Shown piece by piece: positions 24,426-49,795 of a DNA stretch of 64,000 nucleotides. A program made the translations under genes and the position numbers. The DNA is taken from assembly GCA_039881145.1 (NCBI GenBank), contig JAYKKI010000052.1:12366001-12430000 (forward strand). The letters run 5' to 3'. The stretch's first letter is position 1; every line of letters begins with the position of its first letter. The notes under the pieces were generated by a model. It was not told the DNA's origin and searched no databases. It saw only the letters and a list, made by a program, of their open reading frames with translations. Origin of the DNA: Druceiella hillmani (lineage: Eukaryota; Arthropoda; Insecta; Lepidoptera; Hepialidae).

Positions 24426-25290
24426 ATGAACCTGTTGGTTGATCGGATTGCTGTCAAATTTTGATATCAGTTCCAACATTAAACTTATGTTCGGCTGATG
24501 CTGAGCAATACAAATACTTGTTTTGTTATCAGTAACGGAAATGTTAACAATTTTTATATAAGAAATGAACCGGTCGGTTAGTCGACTGAATTGCCGTAAA
24601 ATTTTTATATCAGTTCCAACATTAAATTTATGTTCGGCTGATCCCGAGCGATACTAATACTTGTTTTGTCATCAGTAACGGAAATGAACCGGTCGGTTGG
24701 TCGACTGAATTGACGTTAAATTTTGATATCATTTCCAACATTGAACTTATGTTCGGCTGATCCCGAGGAACACTAATACTTGTTTTGTTATCAGTGACGG
24801 AAATGAACCGGTCGGTTGAACGACTGAATTGCCGTCAAATTTTGATATCAGTTCCAACATAAAACTTATGTTCGGCTGATCCCGAGCGATACGAATACCT
24901 GTTTTGTTATCAGTAACGGAAATGAACAAGTCGGTTGGTCGACTGAATTGCCGTCAAATTTTGATATCAGTTCCAACATTAAACTTATGTTCGGCTGATC
25001 CCGAGCGATACTAATACTTGTTTTGTTATCAGTGACGGAAATGAACCGGTCGGTTGGTTGACCGGATTGCCGTCAAATTTTGATATCAGTTCCAACATTA
25101 AACTTATGTTTGGCTGATCCAGAGCGATACTAATATTTGTTTTGTTATCAGTAACAGAAATGAACCGGTTGGTTAGTCGACTGAATTACCGTCAAATTTT
25201 GATATCAGTTCCAACATTAAACTTATGTTCGGCTGATCCCGAGCGATACCAATACTTGTTTTGTTATCAGTAACGGAAATGTTAACAATT
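24426..25290. repeat. Satellite array, ~119-bp unit, about 7 copies
   Basis: Units begin atgaaccggtcggttggtcg at 24426, 24564, 24683, 24802, 24922, 25041 and 25160, then ttttgatatcagttccaaca, ttcggctgatcccgagcgat and ttgttttgttatcagtaacg. The first and last units both end in gaaatgttaacaatttttat, an insertion absent from the inner units, so the array has matching edges. Confidence 0.95.
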
Positions 25291-25496
25291 TTTATACAAG
25301 AATACTTTAATGTACAGTATATCAAATGATTAATTATAATTATCTATTATAGGCCACTACGGTTACAAATCAAGTGTGATAGTTAATGTATGTGGGAATG
25401 AAATAGTCAAGGAGGCTGACTTAAGATAAATATGTCCTGTGATTTATAGACTCGCGTTAGTTGACGAGTTGATCGTTTAATTTTTTATTTAGGTTT

Positions 25497-25570
25497 TCCT
25501 GGTCTTAATATTATTAGTCAATAATTATTGTACAATCAATAATTATTGACTAATAATATTAAGACCAGGA
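25497..25570. repeat. Perfect hairpin, 34-bp arms, 6-nt loop
   Basis: Left arm 25497-25530 starts tcctggtcttaatattatta; loop tacaat; right arm 25537-25570 is its exact reverse complement. No transposon ends or duplication flank it. Confidence 0.95.
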
Positions 25571-26889
25571 CTATCAATTAAAGTCCAGACTTTATTTGAT
25601 TACTGTAAGTTGGTTGGAATTTTTTGTTAACTAATTTAAAATATAAAAAATAGCCCAGGTGGAAATTTTCGGAAAATCAGCATGATTGCGCTAATTAGAT
25701 TGATCGAAAATTAAAAGCTACTTATTAAAAAATATTTAACTAATGCATAGAATAGCTACTGAATCTCTTAAGATTAAAGTCAGACTAATTTAAGGCTCAT
25801 TTATATCTGTGACAATATTTCTTGTGGTGAAAAATTCGGTATCGTAAGGCTGATACAGCATAAAGTTCCAGTAGTAGCATATACGTTGTCATCAGCTTAT
25901 ATAATTCAGAACGTTGAGCACATTAATATTAACCGTTAATTAAATATGTTATTGTGTTATTTATGTAACCTTGTGTTATCTACGTAACAAAATTTAATTT
26001 AAAATTATTATTAGTTTTTTTATTAGACCTTTAGGTAATTTTCTCTCAGAAAGCTCGTTATAAAAATATATTTTATTCTGAAATGAAGATTGATCGTTAT
26101 TTTATTCTAAATAAATATGACATTTTGTAATCGACGAACTGGCCGTTTTTTTTCCGCAGAGATAACATATCGCATATTATATTATTTTTATTCATAATAT
26201 GAAAATTATCGTGAAGCGATAATATATAGTAGTTTATTAAATTTTAGTTACTCTGAATATTCGATACTCCACTAGTTAGAAAATAATTTTTAAAACATAC
26301 TTTATGAAAGATTAACATTTGAAAATATTATATTAAGGGTTGTTTTTTAATATCCAGTTAAGTTAACTAATGGACATAATGTTATATACAAACTGATCAA
26401 AATTTAAAGGTGAAAACCTGTGTCACAAGGGGCTCTTGTGTCACAAGGGGATAAATAATTTATTCAAAAAAGGGTCTTTAAATTCTGTGGCGCTTCGAAA
26501 CTGGTCTAAACATGGGTCACTAGCAAAATTGTTATTTCAGATTTTTTTTGAAAATGAAAATTATTTCGAATTTCAAAATTAAGAAATAATCTTAGATTTA
26601 ATTTGATGTCACCAAAAACAACAATAGTTAAAGTCGTATTGGACTTCAAATTGGCGAATTTAATGTTAACAACCACGCAATAGTATGATTTATGTTTTGC
26701 GTGATTGTTGATTATGATTAATTGGGAATGTTAGAGCTAAAAGTACCGCTCTAAATCTGAAGTACGCCATGGAACATTATACGACCACTCAAGCGGCCGT
26801 CATTCAATTGTCTTACCTTTCGAGTTATGTATGTCAGGTTATCGTGAATGTAATATGGTGGCTATGACACCATTTTGTCCAATGAATTC

Positions 26890-26942
<53 letters not shown>

Positions 26943-27535
26943 TCGACAAGCAACATTGACAGAATTAAAAACCTGGTTTTTATCTTTATATTAGTACCTT
27001 TAAAAGATCGAGAAAAAAAAATTTCATTCAACCCATATCACCGCATATGAATGAAAGAGTCTTGAAAAACCACTTCAAAGATTTACGAATAGCCCATATA
27101 TACTATGAAAAAGTACCATAGTCAAAATCTATTAAGTAAAAAATACTACTTTAGTAAATACTAATAGTAAAAACTTTAAATTAAATAATTTTTCTGAATA
27201 AATCGTGTAGGGTTTGAAAGAAAGAGTTTTAAAAATTAATTTAAAAAACCCTGAATATAACATACAGTTAATAATTGACAAAATGTGTTAGGAGGTTTTT
27301 TTTCCAAACTTCTTTTTATCATAGTGGGGTATTTTCTTGGCAAGTGGCATATATTTTCATATAGCCAGAATTAGGATACGTAGAAAATAGAAATCAGCGT
27401 AATTTAGTGAAAGAAAAAATTATAACTATTGGCTGAAATGAAACTTATTGGAAGATTAGGCAAATTTCATATAATATATTCTGCATTTACTTTCATTATT
27501 AACTTTGTCAAAAAATCTAAGTGACTTGAGTAATA

Positions 27536-27596
<61 letters not shown>

Positions 27597-28328
27597 CATA
27601 TATGTAAATGCCAGTTATTTGCCAAATTTCAAATTTCTAAATTGAGAAGCTATTACGTATTGACCATCAACGTTCAGTCCATCTCAAAACTAGCAATTTT
27701 TTCTCGACTACATTTCTAGAAATATAGTCCCGGATAATGCATCTATGGAATTTTAAACGCTGTATGTTTTTCATAATTTTTATAATCTCTTTGCGCACAT
27801 AGCCCAACAGTCACGTGTTCGAAAAAGTCGCTCGTAATATTTCGTTCAAGTAAATAATCGCTCGGCTATCAAAAACTTGCTTGTGTGTGCGACATTTAGC
27901 TTAAACGCGCCCGCGTGTGACCTTTGGCCAATTATCGCTCAATCGTTTTAACTTATGATTGCGTTAGTCTAATCATGCAGGAAAATAAAAGCCATGAGAG
28001 ATGAGGGTTATAAAACCACATCGAAAAGCGAAAGAGATGTGTTTTTATTATGAGCATAATAACGTGAACCTCGGTTTCAATGCGCGTAACAATCCAACTA
28101 CTCCCTTATTATTTATTACTTTCTTGTTCTAATGTATCCACATTTGTGGTATTTTCAAAGAAAGAGATTTTTTCATTTTTGGGGATTGTTGAAAGTCTTT
28201 TCTATAATTCCCTTATTTTTTTTAAATTACTCGTTTTTTTATAACTTCACCTAATTGTCGTTTTTTTTCAGGAAATGGGTAATTAGGGTATTTATTGCAA
28301 GAATATTACTAAATGGCGGTCGTTCGTA
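25571..28328. other. Intergenic AT-rich stretch with two AT microsatellites
   Basis: (TA)n at about 26897-26937 and 27540-27594. A doubled gtgtcacaagggg at ~26420-26450. A less AT-rich patch with cgcgcccgcgtgtgaccttt near 27906. No gene recognised. Confidence 0.5.
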
Positions 28329-28408
28329 ATCATAAAGACTTAATTAGTATAACATGGAGTGTAAGATATGTCTCACACTCCATGCTACACTAATTAAGTC
28401 TTTATGAT
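28329..28408. repeat. 80-nt hairpin, ~38-bp stem with A-C mismatches
   Basis: Arms starting atcataaagacttaattagt and ending with the reverse complement at 28408; tip gtgtaaga-tatg-tctcacac. The three mismatches are all A opposite C, as expected if a once-perfect repeat decayed by C-to-T/G-to-A changes. Length and shape are similar to a pre-miRNA. Confidence 0.85.
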
Positions 28409-31400
28409 CGCAATAATAACAATATTTTCTTAGTCCAATAATTGAATAAAATTTTATTGTGACTACAAAAAATATCTACAGGCGCTTTGAAGAGTTTGAA
28501 TGTTTCCTTAGAAAGTATCTGAAGTGTACCTGTACCTTTTATACCATCAGGTTCTTGGGTGCTGTTTTTTTGGGTCAATGACGCATCTCGCGAATTATGA
28601 ATGTACTTAACATTATGAACTTATTTTTAGCTGAAGGGATATGTATTTTGAAACTTATTAAATACATAAACAATTTATGTTTATGTAAGCTAAGTATGGG
28701 CAAGCTAAGTATTTTCTAGATTCAGTAAATATTTAAACTCATCGTAGTATGTTTGTTGAATAGTCGCCTTGTAACAAGTAACAAAATTTCTTTTACTTTT
28801 ACTTAATTATGTTAACATTTGGGAATTGATCTGCTTTACGAGTGTAGTTTTCTTTGGATTTGTCATATTTATTTCTAATTAATTTCAAATTTCAGTTAAA
28901 ATATTTAAAATTTATCTAAGTAAAAATATTTTAAATAAATCTTTGGTAATTTATTATATTTAATTATATACTACTAGTGTTTTATTGTAAGTCTTATCCT
29001 AATTCAATATCTTATTTGAAATTATTTCGAATTTCCTAAAATGCTATCCAAAATCAATATTTTTAAAATTTTAACTTTATGTTATAAACAGATAGGTAGG
29101 GAGCGAAATTGAGTAGTCTAAACACGGCCACAGGTCAATCAGTTGATTTAAAGATATTATTACTTTTTGGTATAAACTAAATTTTTGATAAATCCATTTG
29201 AAATTATGCAATGTAATAAATAGTTTGAGTTTGAAAATTTACTCCGAATCCCGTTTTCGATCCTGCTTTAAATCGAGAACCTCCAACGGTCCGTTTCTGA
29301 ATAGAAATCCTTCAGGTTTGCTCGTTTTAGAAGACACGGATTCTACGATTTGTTTTTATTCTGTAGATGAAAAAATCTGTCATCATTGTAAAAATTAAAA
29401 TGAATGTTAAATTTTAATACATAGTAATTATTTTAGAACTATAAGTGAAATTTTCCGTATTTTGGTATCAAATATTTTGGTAGGTATTTAAATTCGAAAA
29501 AAAAGCATAAAACAATTTTTGAAATTTTTGAAATAGAGTTACATTCTAAGCAACTTCACCATCAAATTCTTATTGTTCTAGTTCGAAATATTGTTCAGAC
29601 TCTTCTTAATCTGTTTCAGGTTTTATCACAAACGTGTGGACAGCATGTTCCATTTTCCACCAATTTTTTCGTGGGCAGATTTTTCGTTTCTTTAATTTTT
29701 CAGAACTAACCGATGTACCTAAATTTCTTTTCTTTATTTATTTTCTACTACAAATACAACTGTGCTTCTATACAAATTAGTAGGAACCTTCCCTTCATTT
29801 ATCATATACTAGTCATTCACACACTATTTCCATGTTTTTTTTTATTTGTTTTTTCTTTTATTTGGCTTAATTTTTGCATCAGGAATGGTATTCTGTTTCA
29901 TTTTAATATTAAAAAGCTAATTAAATTTAAAATGGAAATAAAAAAAATATCCATTTTCCATATTTAAAACGATCTGAAACTCTAAAAACAGAGTTTCCGT
30001 TTTTGAAAAGAAAACGTAAAATCTATAAGAATTTAATGTATCTCATTTTTAACACAGGGCCCTATGTCAACTACTTCAATATGTTTTTTGACCAAACACT
30101 ATCATTAAATTATTCTTAAAGAATATACCAGCGCTATTATTGATAATGTAAATATTTCTTAATCCACGTACAAAATAAATAAAGCTATAGTTTTAGAAAT
30201 TGATGTTTCAGTGGCTAATTAATTCACCAATATACGCCAAATTGAAAAAATACGAACAAGTATAAAAACAAAATCTACCATAAAATTAGTTTGATTTTTT
30301 TTTATTCTGTTTATTTTTTTGTTTTGACTTTACAATGGCTCTACAAAAATATTATTTGTGCTTACCTAAAAGGCGGCGATGCCAATTGTTTTCAATATAT
30401 GAAAAATTTACTTTTAAAGTATTTTCTTTTTTTAAAGTATAATTTATTGATTTGTTTGATATTACTTAATTATAAGGAAAGGAACAAAGTAGGAAAAGAA
30501 ATTTACAGAATATTTTAAGAGCGGTTGTTAAGTAGCGTAAATATAAGTTCTTCCAGTTGTTCTAAAATTTTGGAATTTATAATAAAACAGTGTCATTACA
30601 ATATCACAAATATCCATAGCTTTACCGAGACAAATTGGATAATAAGAAAGAAAGCGTAGGTAGTTATATTTGTCTCACGCAAATGTTTCTTTAAACTTTA
30701 GAAATAAAAATGCTTTAATAACGGTTATGAGCTGTCGTCAGTTGCTGGGTCATTGATATAACCCCATGTATCATCAAGGGATTTTGAACTAGCGGGTGTT
30801 TGGACCGATTAGTCAATATCATCAATCGAAAAAGTGACTAACAATGTAAACCTCTTCAATTTTGTGTGATGAACTATAATCCGTAAAGGAGTTCCATTGT
30901 TTATATGCTGAGTATTGCCACAAATTTGTACCAAATTTATATGGGATCAGTTTTATATACTCTTCTAAATTAAAAACTAATCATTCGAATTGGTTAATAG
31001 TTGGAAATGTGCGATAACCTACATAAAATAAAATACAGTCGAATTGAAAACCTCCTGTTCTCGGAAGACGGTGAAAAACATGAAATATCCATCCAAAATC
31101 TAAAAAAAGTTATATAGTTATATATGATTGCCAAATTTTTTTTCTGTTAGGGACAGATGAGCGAAAAATAAAATAGATGCAAGATTATGTAATTTAATAT
31201 GGCTAGAAAGGAAAATCAAGCAAAAATTTAAAATTTAAACAAAAACTTGTTAATGGTGTATATTTAAAATTAAAATATATTATTGTATTAACAAAGATTG
31301 AAATTGCTTTGGCGAATCTCAAGCGAGGGTATAATAACCTCTACACATACTAGTACTTCTTGCGTTCGTTCATTTATCATTGACAGGCAAATGTTGCTGG

Positions 31401-31980
31401 TTTGCGTTCTGCTTGAAAATCTTATTCGTTAACGATTTGCGAAGTAAGAAACAGTTATTAATCCGACAGGACAAATAAAATATAGTTAAAATATGTTACG
31501 TCTCGATAAATATTGGACATCTGACAATGAAAAATCGAAATAACTCATTCTTAAAGTATATGGCCTGATTATAAAATTTTAAATTAACGTATATTTTAAA
31601 TTAATTTTTAATAAAGTATAATTAAACAGAAATGTTTGGCGTCTTATTTAACAATTTAAGAATGAAAGTATCTTGATCAAGATTGGAGAAATTGGATAAG
31701 ATTTTTTGTCCATTTTTACATAATGTACTACTACACACTAAAGTCAAATGTATGCCAATTTATATAAGTTTGTCACAAGTGTTCTTAAATAAAATTTGCG
31801 ATAATAATAATACAGAATAAGAAAATATTAAACATTATGTACGAAACTCCTGTCTTAGTTAGTTGTTATAGAGATTAAGGTCTATTGTCACAAAATAATT
31901 TTAATTATTAGGACTTTTGCGACTCACGGCTTTCTGTGACGATCAAAGTTAGCAGCGCACACTAAACTGGTGACTTCAGG
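28409..31980. other. AT-rich stretch without a recognisable gene
   Basis: Short open frames only. A frame at 29198-29398 (+) has somewhat coding-like codons but no motif. 29560-29830 is a dispersed repeat listed separately. Confidence 0.4.
29560..29830. repeat. Dispersed repeat, copy 2 (first copy near 6040-6370)
   Basis: Same order of blocks as in copy 1, at perhaps 70% identity in the best part by eye. The minus-strand reading KMEHAVHTFVIKPETD is interrupted by stops. Confidence 0.45.
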
Positions 31981-32020
31981 TATTCTTATTAATAGATTGG
32001 GACAGAAATATAGCAAAGAT

Positions 32021-32046
32021 GACACACATACACACACACACACACA

Positions 32047-32091
<45 letters not shown>

Positions 32092-32104
32092 GTGTGTGTT
32101 TGTG
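32021..32104. repeat. (CA)n-(TG)n self-complementary microsatellite
   Basis: An acacac run turns at cacacg|tgtgtg into a longer tgtgtg run, so the block can fold on itself. It ends 19 bp before copy C of the hammerhead-like family. Confidence 0.95.
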
Positions 32105-32122
32105 TATTAAAAATGAGTTAGT

Positions 32123-32385
32123 TCACAATTAAATGAAACTACGTGATGTAGTACTATTTCTACTTTCTTTAAGTTCTTTACCACGACCTACGTTTCGTTG
32201 TATTACAACATCTTCAGATGGGCTATTAGCAAAGATACCTTAACTAATAGCCCACCTGAAGATGTTGTAATACAACGAAACCTAGGTCTTGGTAAAGAAC
32301 GTAAAGAAAGTAGAAATAATAGTATATCATGTAGTTTCATTTAATTGTGAATAATGAATTTCTACAAACTCCTACATATTCAATC
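32123..32385 (+). repeat. Hammerhead-like inverted-repeat element, copy C (full palindrome plus tail)
   Basis: Arms of about 105-110 bp from tcacaattaaatgaaactac (32123) to gtttcatttaattgtga (32350), meeting at gggctattagc..gctaatagccc. The right arm is followed by the family tail aataatgaatttctacaaa; the left arm has none, so the element is directional. The right arm carries cccacCTGAAGAtgttgt, aatacaacGAAAcctagg and tcttgg. The left arm carries the same motif on the minus strand with tcgtgg. Confidence 0.9.
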
Positions 32386-32749
32386 AATGAGTTAGTTATC
32401 TAAGAGAACCGAATGATTTATGACCACTTGCCCCTATCGGATATAATAAAAATAATTATAGGTATCATTATTAGCGTGTTTACTCTTTTGGGTTTATGAT
32501 AACCCATCAGCGTGACAGTCATACTCAGTCTCGTCCACACATTTACTAAAATATCTTTCAACAGCAAACGCATAATAAAAACAAATTATTTCGTATGAAA
32601 GTCGCGTAGGACATACAATGACACTACGCACATTACATAACGGCCAAGAATGCTTATAGTTAGCATATTGTGTAAGACATAACATTAATTTTTTTATTAT
32701 GTTGGCAAAATTTAAAATATTTGTATAAGTACAACATCACAACATCATA

Positions 32750-32937
32750 TATTACAACATCTTCAGGTGGGATATTAGCAAGAATCTTTGCTAATATCCC
32801 ACCTGAAGATGTTGTAATACAACGAAACCTAGGTCGTGGTAAAGAAATTAAAGAAAGTAGAAATAATATTATATCACGTAGTTTCATTTAATTGTGAATA
32901 ATGAATTTCTACAAAATTAACGCCAAATATATTCAAT
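32750..32937 (+). repeat. Hammerhead-like inverted-repeat element, copy D (left arm truncated)
   Basis: The right arm holds the best-preserved motif: tcccacCTGAAGAtgttgta, atacaacGAAAcctaggtcg, tggtaaagaa. The left arm keeps only its inner ~37 bp. Inner arms read gggatattagc/gctaatatccc, where copy C has gggctattagc/gctaatagccc. The tail aatgaatttctacaaaatta ends near 32937. Only about 365 bp separate it from copy C. Confidence 0.9.
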
Positions 32938-34059
32938 AAATTAATTTGTAAAATAAGTGTCAGTTTTAAGGTTTGATGCAAGGTGAAGACCTTATCACCG
33001 AAGTAATTTTGTTTTCCTCTTTCTTGTATATTAGTTAGTACAAAATTACTCAACTTATTGAGCTAAAATTTAGGAAATTAATAATAGGGTAAATTTAAGA
33101 GGAATACAAAATGTATTTTTCCTGAACGATGGGAGAATATGTCTTGAGACATTGATTTATTCAGTTTTATGAGCATCGTGAACGACTTTTCAGCCATTTC
33201 CGCTTATCTGCATTAGTTTCACATAGTTAATTCACAGCAGATTACCGCGATAGTTTATTATATCAAGTTTCACAAAAAGAAAAACTTAACAAAACTTTTG
33301 CTCTGTGTAATTATGGCTCTGGAATTCCCCTTAGTATACCGGGCGCTACAGTCATACTCAGGGATTTGTAATTTCAGCTTTTAAAAATATTACCATTGAC
33401 AATTTTTATTTACCTCTTGTTTCAGATGTTTTTTCAAACGTATACTTCCGTAAATGTGGAAGAAAAAAATCGCTCTCATTTCGTATGTCACATTTGGTTT
33501 TTCCCTTAAGTTTTATTAAAAATATTGAAATCTTATCGCACTATTAAAAATAAAAGGCTTTATACAACGTAACAAAACTATATGACGCAAATTAAATTTT
33601 AATACGACATATAAAGTTTGGAAATTATGTTTAGAATTTAATTCCATTTAATTTTAAACTTTTGGATTTCAGCTCATATTCTTTATAACAAAGTTAATAA
33701 AAGCTTTTTCTACTTTTTCAGTTACAACTAAATTATTTTGTGGTATATGTATATTCATATATATATATATTTTAAATATATTTATTGTGGACGGCATTAA
33801 TCATAAAATGAATATAATTTAGTCTAAAATAAGAAGTTTAATTGGTAAATTATATTCTGTAATATTTTAAAATTTGAATCTGGAAATTTGCAATGACATT
33901 GACACGATATTGAAATGAACGTTAATTGATCACTGTTTGTAAGTGACTGCACATTCAATACAAGAGGTTATTATGTTATCAATAGTGTGTATGAAATAGG
34001 CTTTTAATTGTTTAATAATTAAAATTTATCTTGAAATATTTATCCATTATAGTGAATGG
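32938..34059. other. 5' flank of P450-A
   Basis: AT-rich, no open frame. It should contain the distal promoter. No xenobiotic-response element that I can name with confidence was seen. Confidence 0.4.
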
Positions 34060-34067
34060 TATAAAAG
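34060..34067 (+). promoter_or_regulatory. TATA box of P450-A
   Basis: TATAAAAG starts 51 bp before the ATG at 34111. With normal spacing the transcript would start near 34090, giving a 5' UTR of only about 20 nt. A ctagttacgc segment at 34090 is shared, with changes, with P450-B. Confidence 0.7.
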
Positions 34068-34110
34068 ACGCTGGCACAAACTAAGTAGTCTAGTTACGCT
34101 AAGTCAGAAA

Positions 34111-47998
<13,888 letters not shown>

Positions 47999-48112
47999 AT
48001 ATCATAGGAGAATATCTTCAGTTCATTTCATTCTATAGTTGGCAAATGTATATCCTTACGTACACGAATACATGCTTTAATATTGAAATAAGTACAAATG
48101 ATCTATTTATTA

Positions 48113-48118
48113 AATAAA
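48113..48118 (+). terminator. Polyadenylation signal candidate for P450-A
   Basis: AATAAA lies about 115 nt after the TAA stop at 47996-47998. A second AATAAA near 48171 could also serve. No transcript evidence is available. Confidence 0.5.
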
Positions 48119-48271
48119 TTTAGTCAAATTTAAAGTGTTGGAAATTTATTTCTGTTTGATCATACGTTGTAAATAAATTGTATTATTGTATGCATTAATT
48201 ATATATTATTAATAATCGAGAGTTAGAACTAGATATTATTTGTACATTTATACTGTCATGTAAATTTGTAA

Positions 48272-49140
48272 CCGACTTCAAAAAAGGAGGATATCCTCAA
48301 TTGGACGCATATGTAATTTTTATGTATTGACAGCCGTAAGACGACTCGAAGACGCGTGACAAATTTTCGTTATTCATTTTGTTTGCAAAGAAATTATTTC
48401 ATTTAAGTCCCATATATATATGGTCAGTACCTGATATTGGACTTCGAAGATAACCTAAGGAACTCTTCAACGGATGAGAGTGCGAGATCCTCTTTGAGAA
48501 ATTTGATAGCGAGTCTGAACTTTTCTGGCATGTCTTTTTAAATATTTTAGTCATAAATGGTTGCCAGATCTGACGGTGGAGCTAGAAGTTTGTGACCGGA
48601 ATGCTTAAGTATTCTTACGTAGATCCATCCTATTTGGATTCATTTGGTCACAAATAGTGATAAGGGTCTAAGGATGGAATAAAGTTGGTGACTGGAATTT
48701 CTCTATAAGGATGGGTAAATATATTTATCATGTTTGCGCTCATTTATATTTTAGTGACGTGTTCTTTGATCACGTCACTAAAATATAAATGAGCGCAAAC
48801 ATGATAAATATATGGCAAATGTTTGAGGAGAAAGGTGACGATAGAGACTCCTTAACGGCGAGAAATATATTTACCGTATTTGGACTGGTTCAATTTGCTA
48901 TGACAACTATACTGGTTATTCACTAAGGCTGTTTTGATGCTGAAGCCAAAAGAGGGTGACAGTTCTCATCAAGGGAGAGATGTAGTTTCATATAGTTTGA
49001 GCTCATTTGACGGGTTCTTTGGTCACAGTAACTTAGTAGGGTCTATAAATATAACTAGTATGTAATAATAGGAACTCTTTAATAGTGAAGGGTAGATTTA
49101 CGTACTTTGGGCTCGTTTGAGTTAGCTGACTAGTTTTTGA
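48272..49140. repeat. Degenerate repeats of lepidopteran type downstream of P450-A
   Basis: accgacttcaaaaaaggagg (48281) and taaggaactcttcaacggat (~48458) are phrases I associate with moth repeats. Related blocks recur: ctccttaacggcgagaaata (48848), aactctttaatagtgaaggg (49073) and tacgtactttgggctcgttt (49095). Units are too diverged for an exact period. Confidence 0.55.
48719..48813. repeat. Perfect hairpin, 43-bp arms, 9-nt loop
   Basis: Arm 48719-48761 starts atatatttatcatgtttgcg, loop ttctttgat, arm 48771-48813 is its exact reverse complement. It lies within the degenerate repeat block, so part of one repeat unit has been inverted and copied. Confidence 0.95.
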
Positions 49141-49200
49141 TCATATCTGATAACTCGATGATGAGAATCCAGTGAAAAAAAAAATTAACAAAAACTAGAG

Positions 49201-49372
49201 AAGAAGGGAAGGAGAGGTAGACCACGTACGTGATGGCTGGATAATATGGGAAAATGCCTAAAGTATAGATGGAGATTCGTGGCGTCAGACAGGTTAAAAT
49301 GGTGGTAATTGACCGAGACAGCCTTGGCCGAAAATCAGCTACAGAGCTTAAGAAGAAGAAGAAGAAGGGTGT
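49201..49372 (+). pseudogene. Non-LTR retrotransposon ORF2 C-terminal tail (RTE/Jockey type)
   Basis: In one frame: KKGRRGRPRT*WLDNMGKCL, then KYRWRFVASDRLKWW*LTET. This matches the common RT tail ..R.RGRP..RW.DDI.....W...A.DR..W. Two in-frame stops (TGA at 49231, TAA after WW) show decay. It ends in a gaagaagaagaagaag run. Confidence 0.75.
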
Positions 49373-49795
49373 AATGATGGAACCAAAAGATGATGACAGG
49401 AAAAACTCATGGAATTCCAGCATGTTGAACATATCTTAACGCAAGTAAGAAAGCGTCGAATTAAATTATTAGGTTTATTGCTATAAACGAAGCTTTGAAA
49501 AACTAAGATGGTAAGTGGGTGGTAGGTAAGAAATATTGCGCAAAAGTTACCCAAAAAAAAATTAAAAGAACCAAACAAGACAACATTATTTATAAAAGAA
49601 ATTAGTACCTAATGAATATTATTCAGATAAAGCCAAGAAACAATTCTAATTAAAGAAGTACCTAACTAATATACCTAACGGTTTTTAAAGAAAACAAAAC
49701 TGACACAAAAAATAGACAATGCAAAAATAAGAAAAACAGAAAAAGACAACTTAATGAGAAAACAAAAATATTGTGAATGTTTTAACAACAACAAT

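Noticed and set aside
24426..25290. CRISPR-like array
   Set aside because: Units of ~119 bp are continuous with no unique spacers, in eukaryotic DNA; it is a satellite.
29198..29398. Possible P450 exon 7 relic
   Set aside because: One frame has an E..LR-like start, but the following residues do not align with P450-A exon 7 in any frame.
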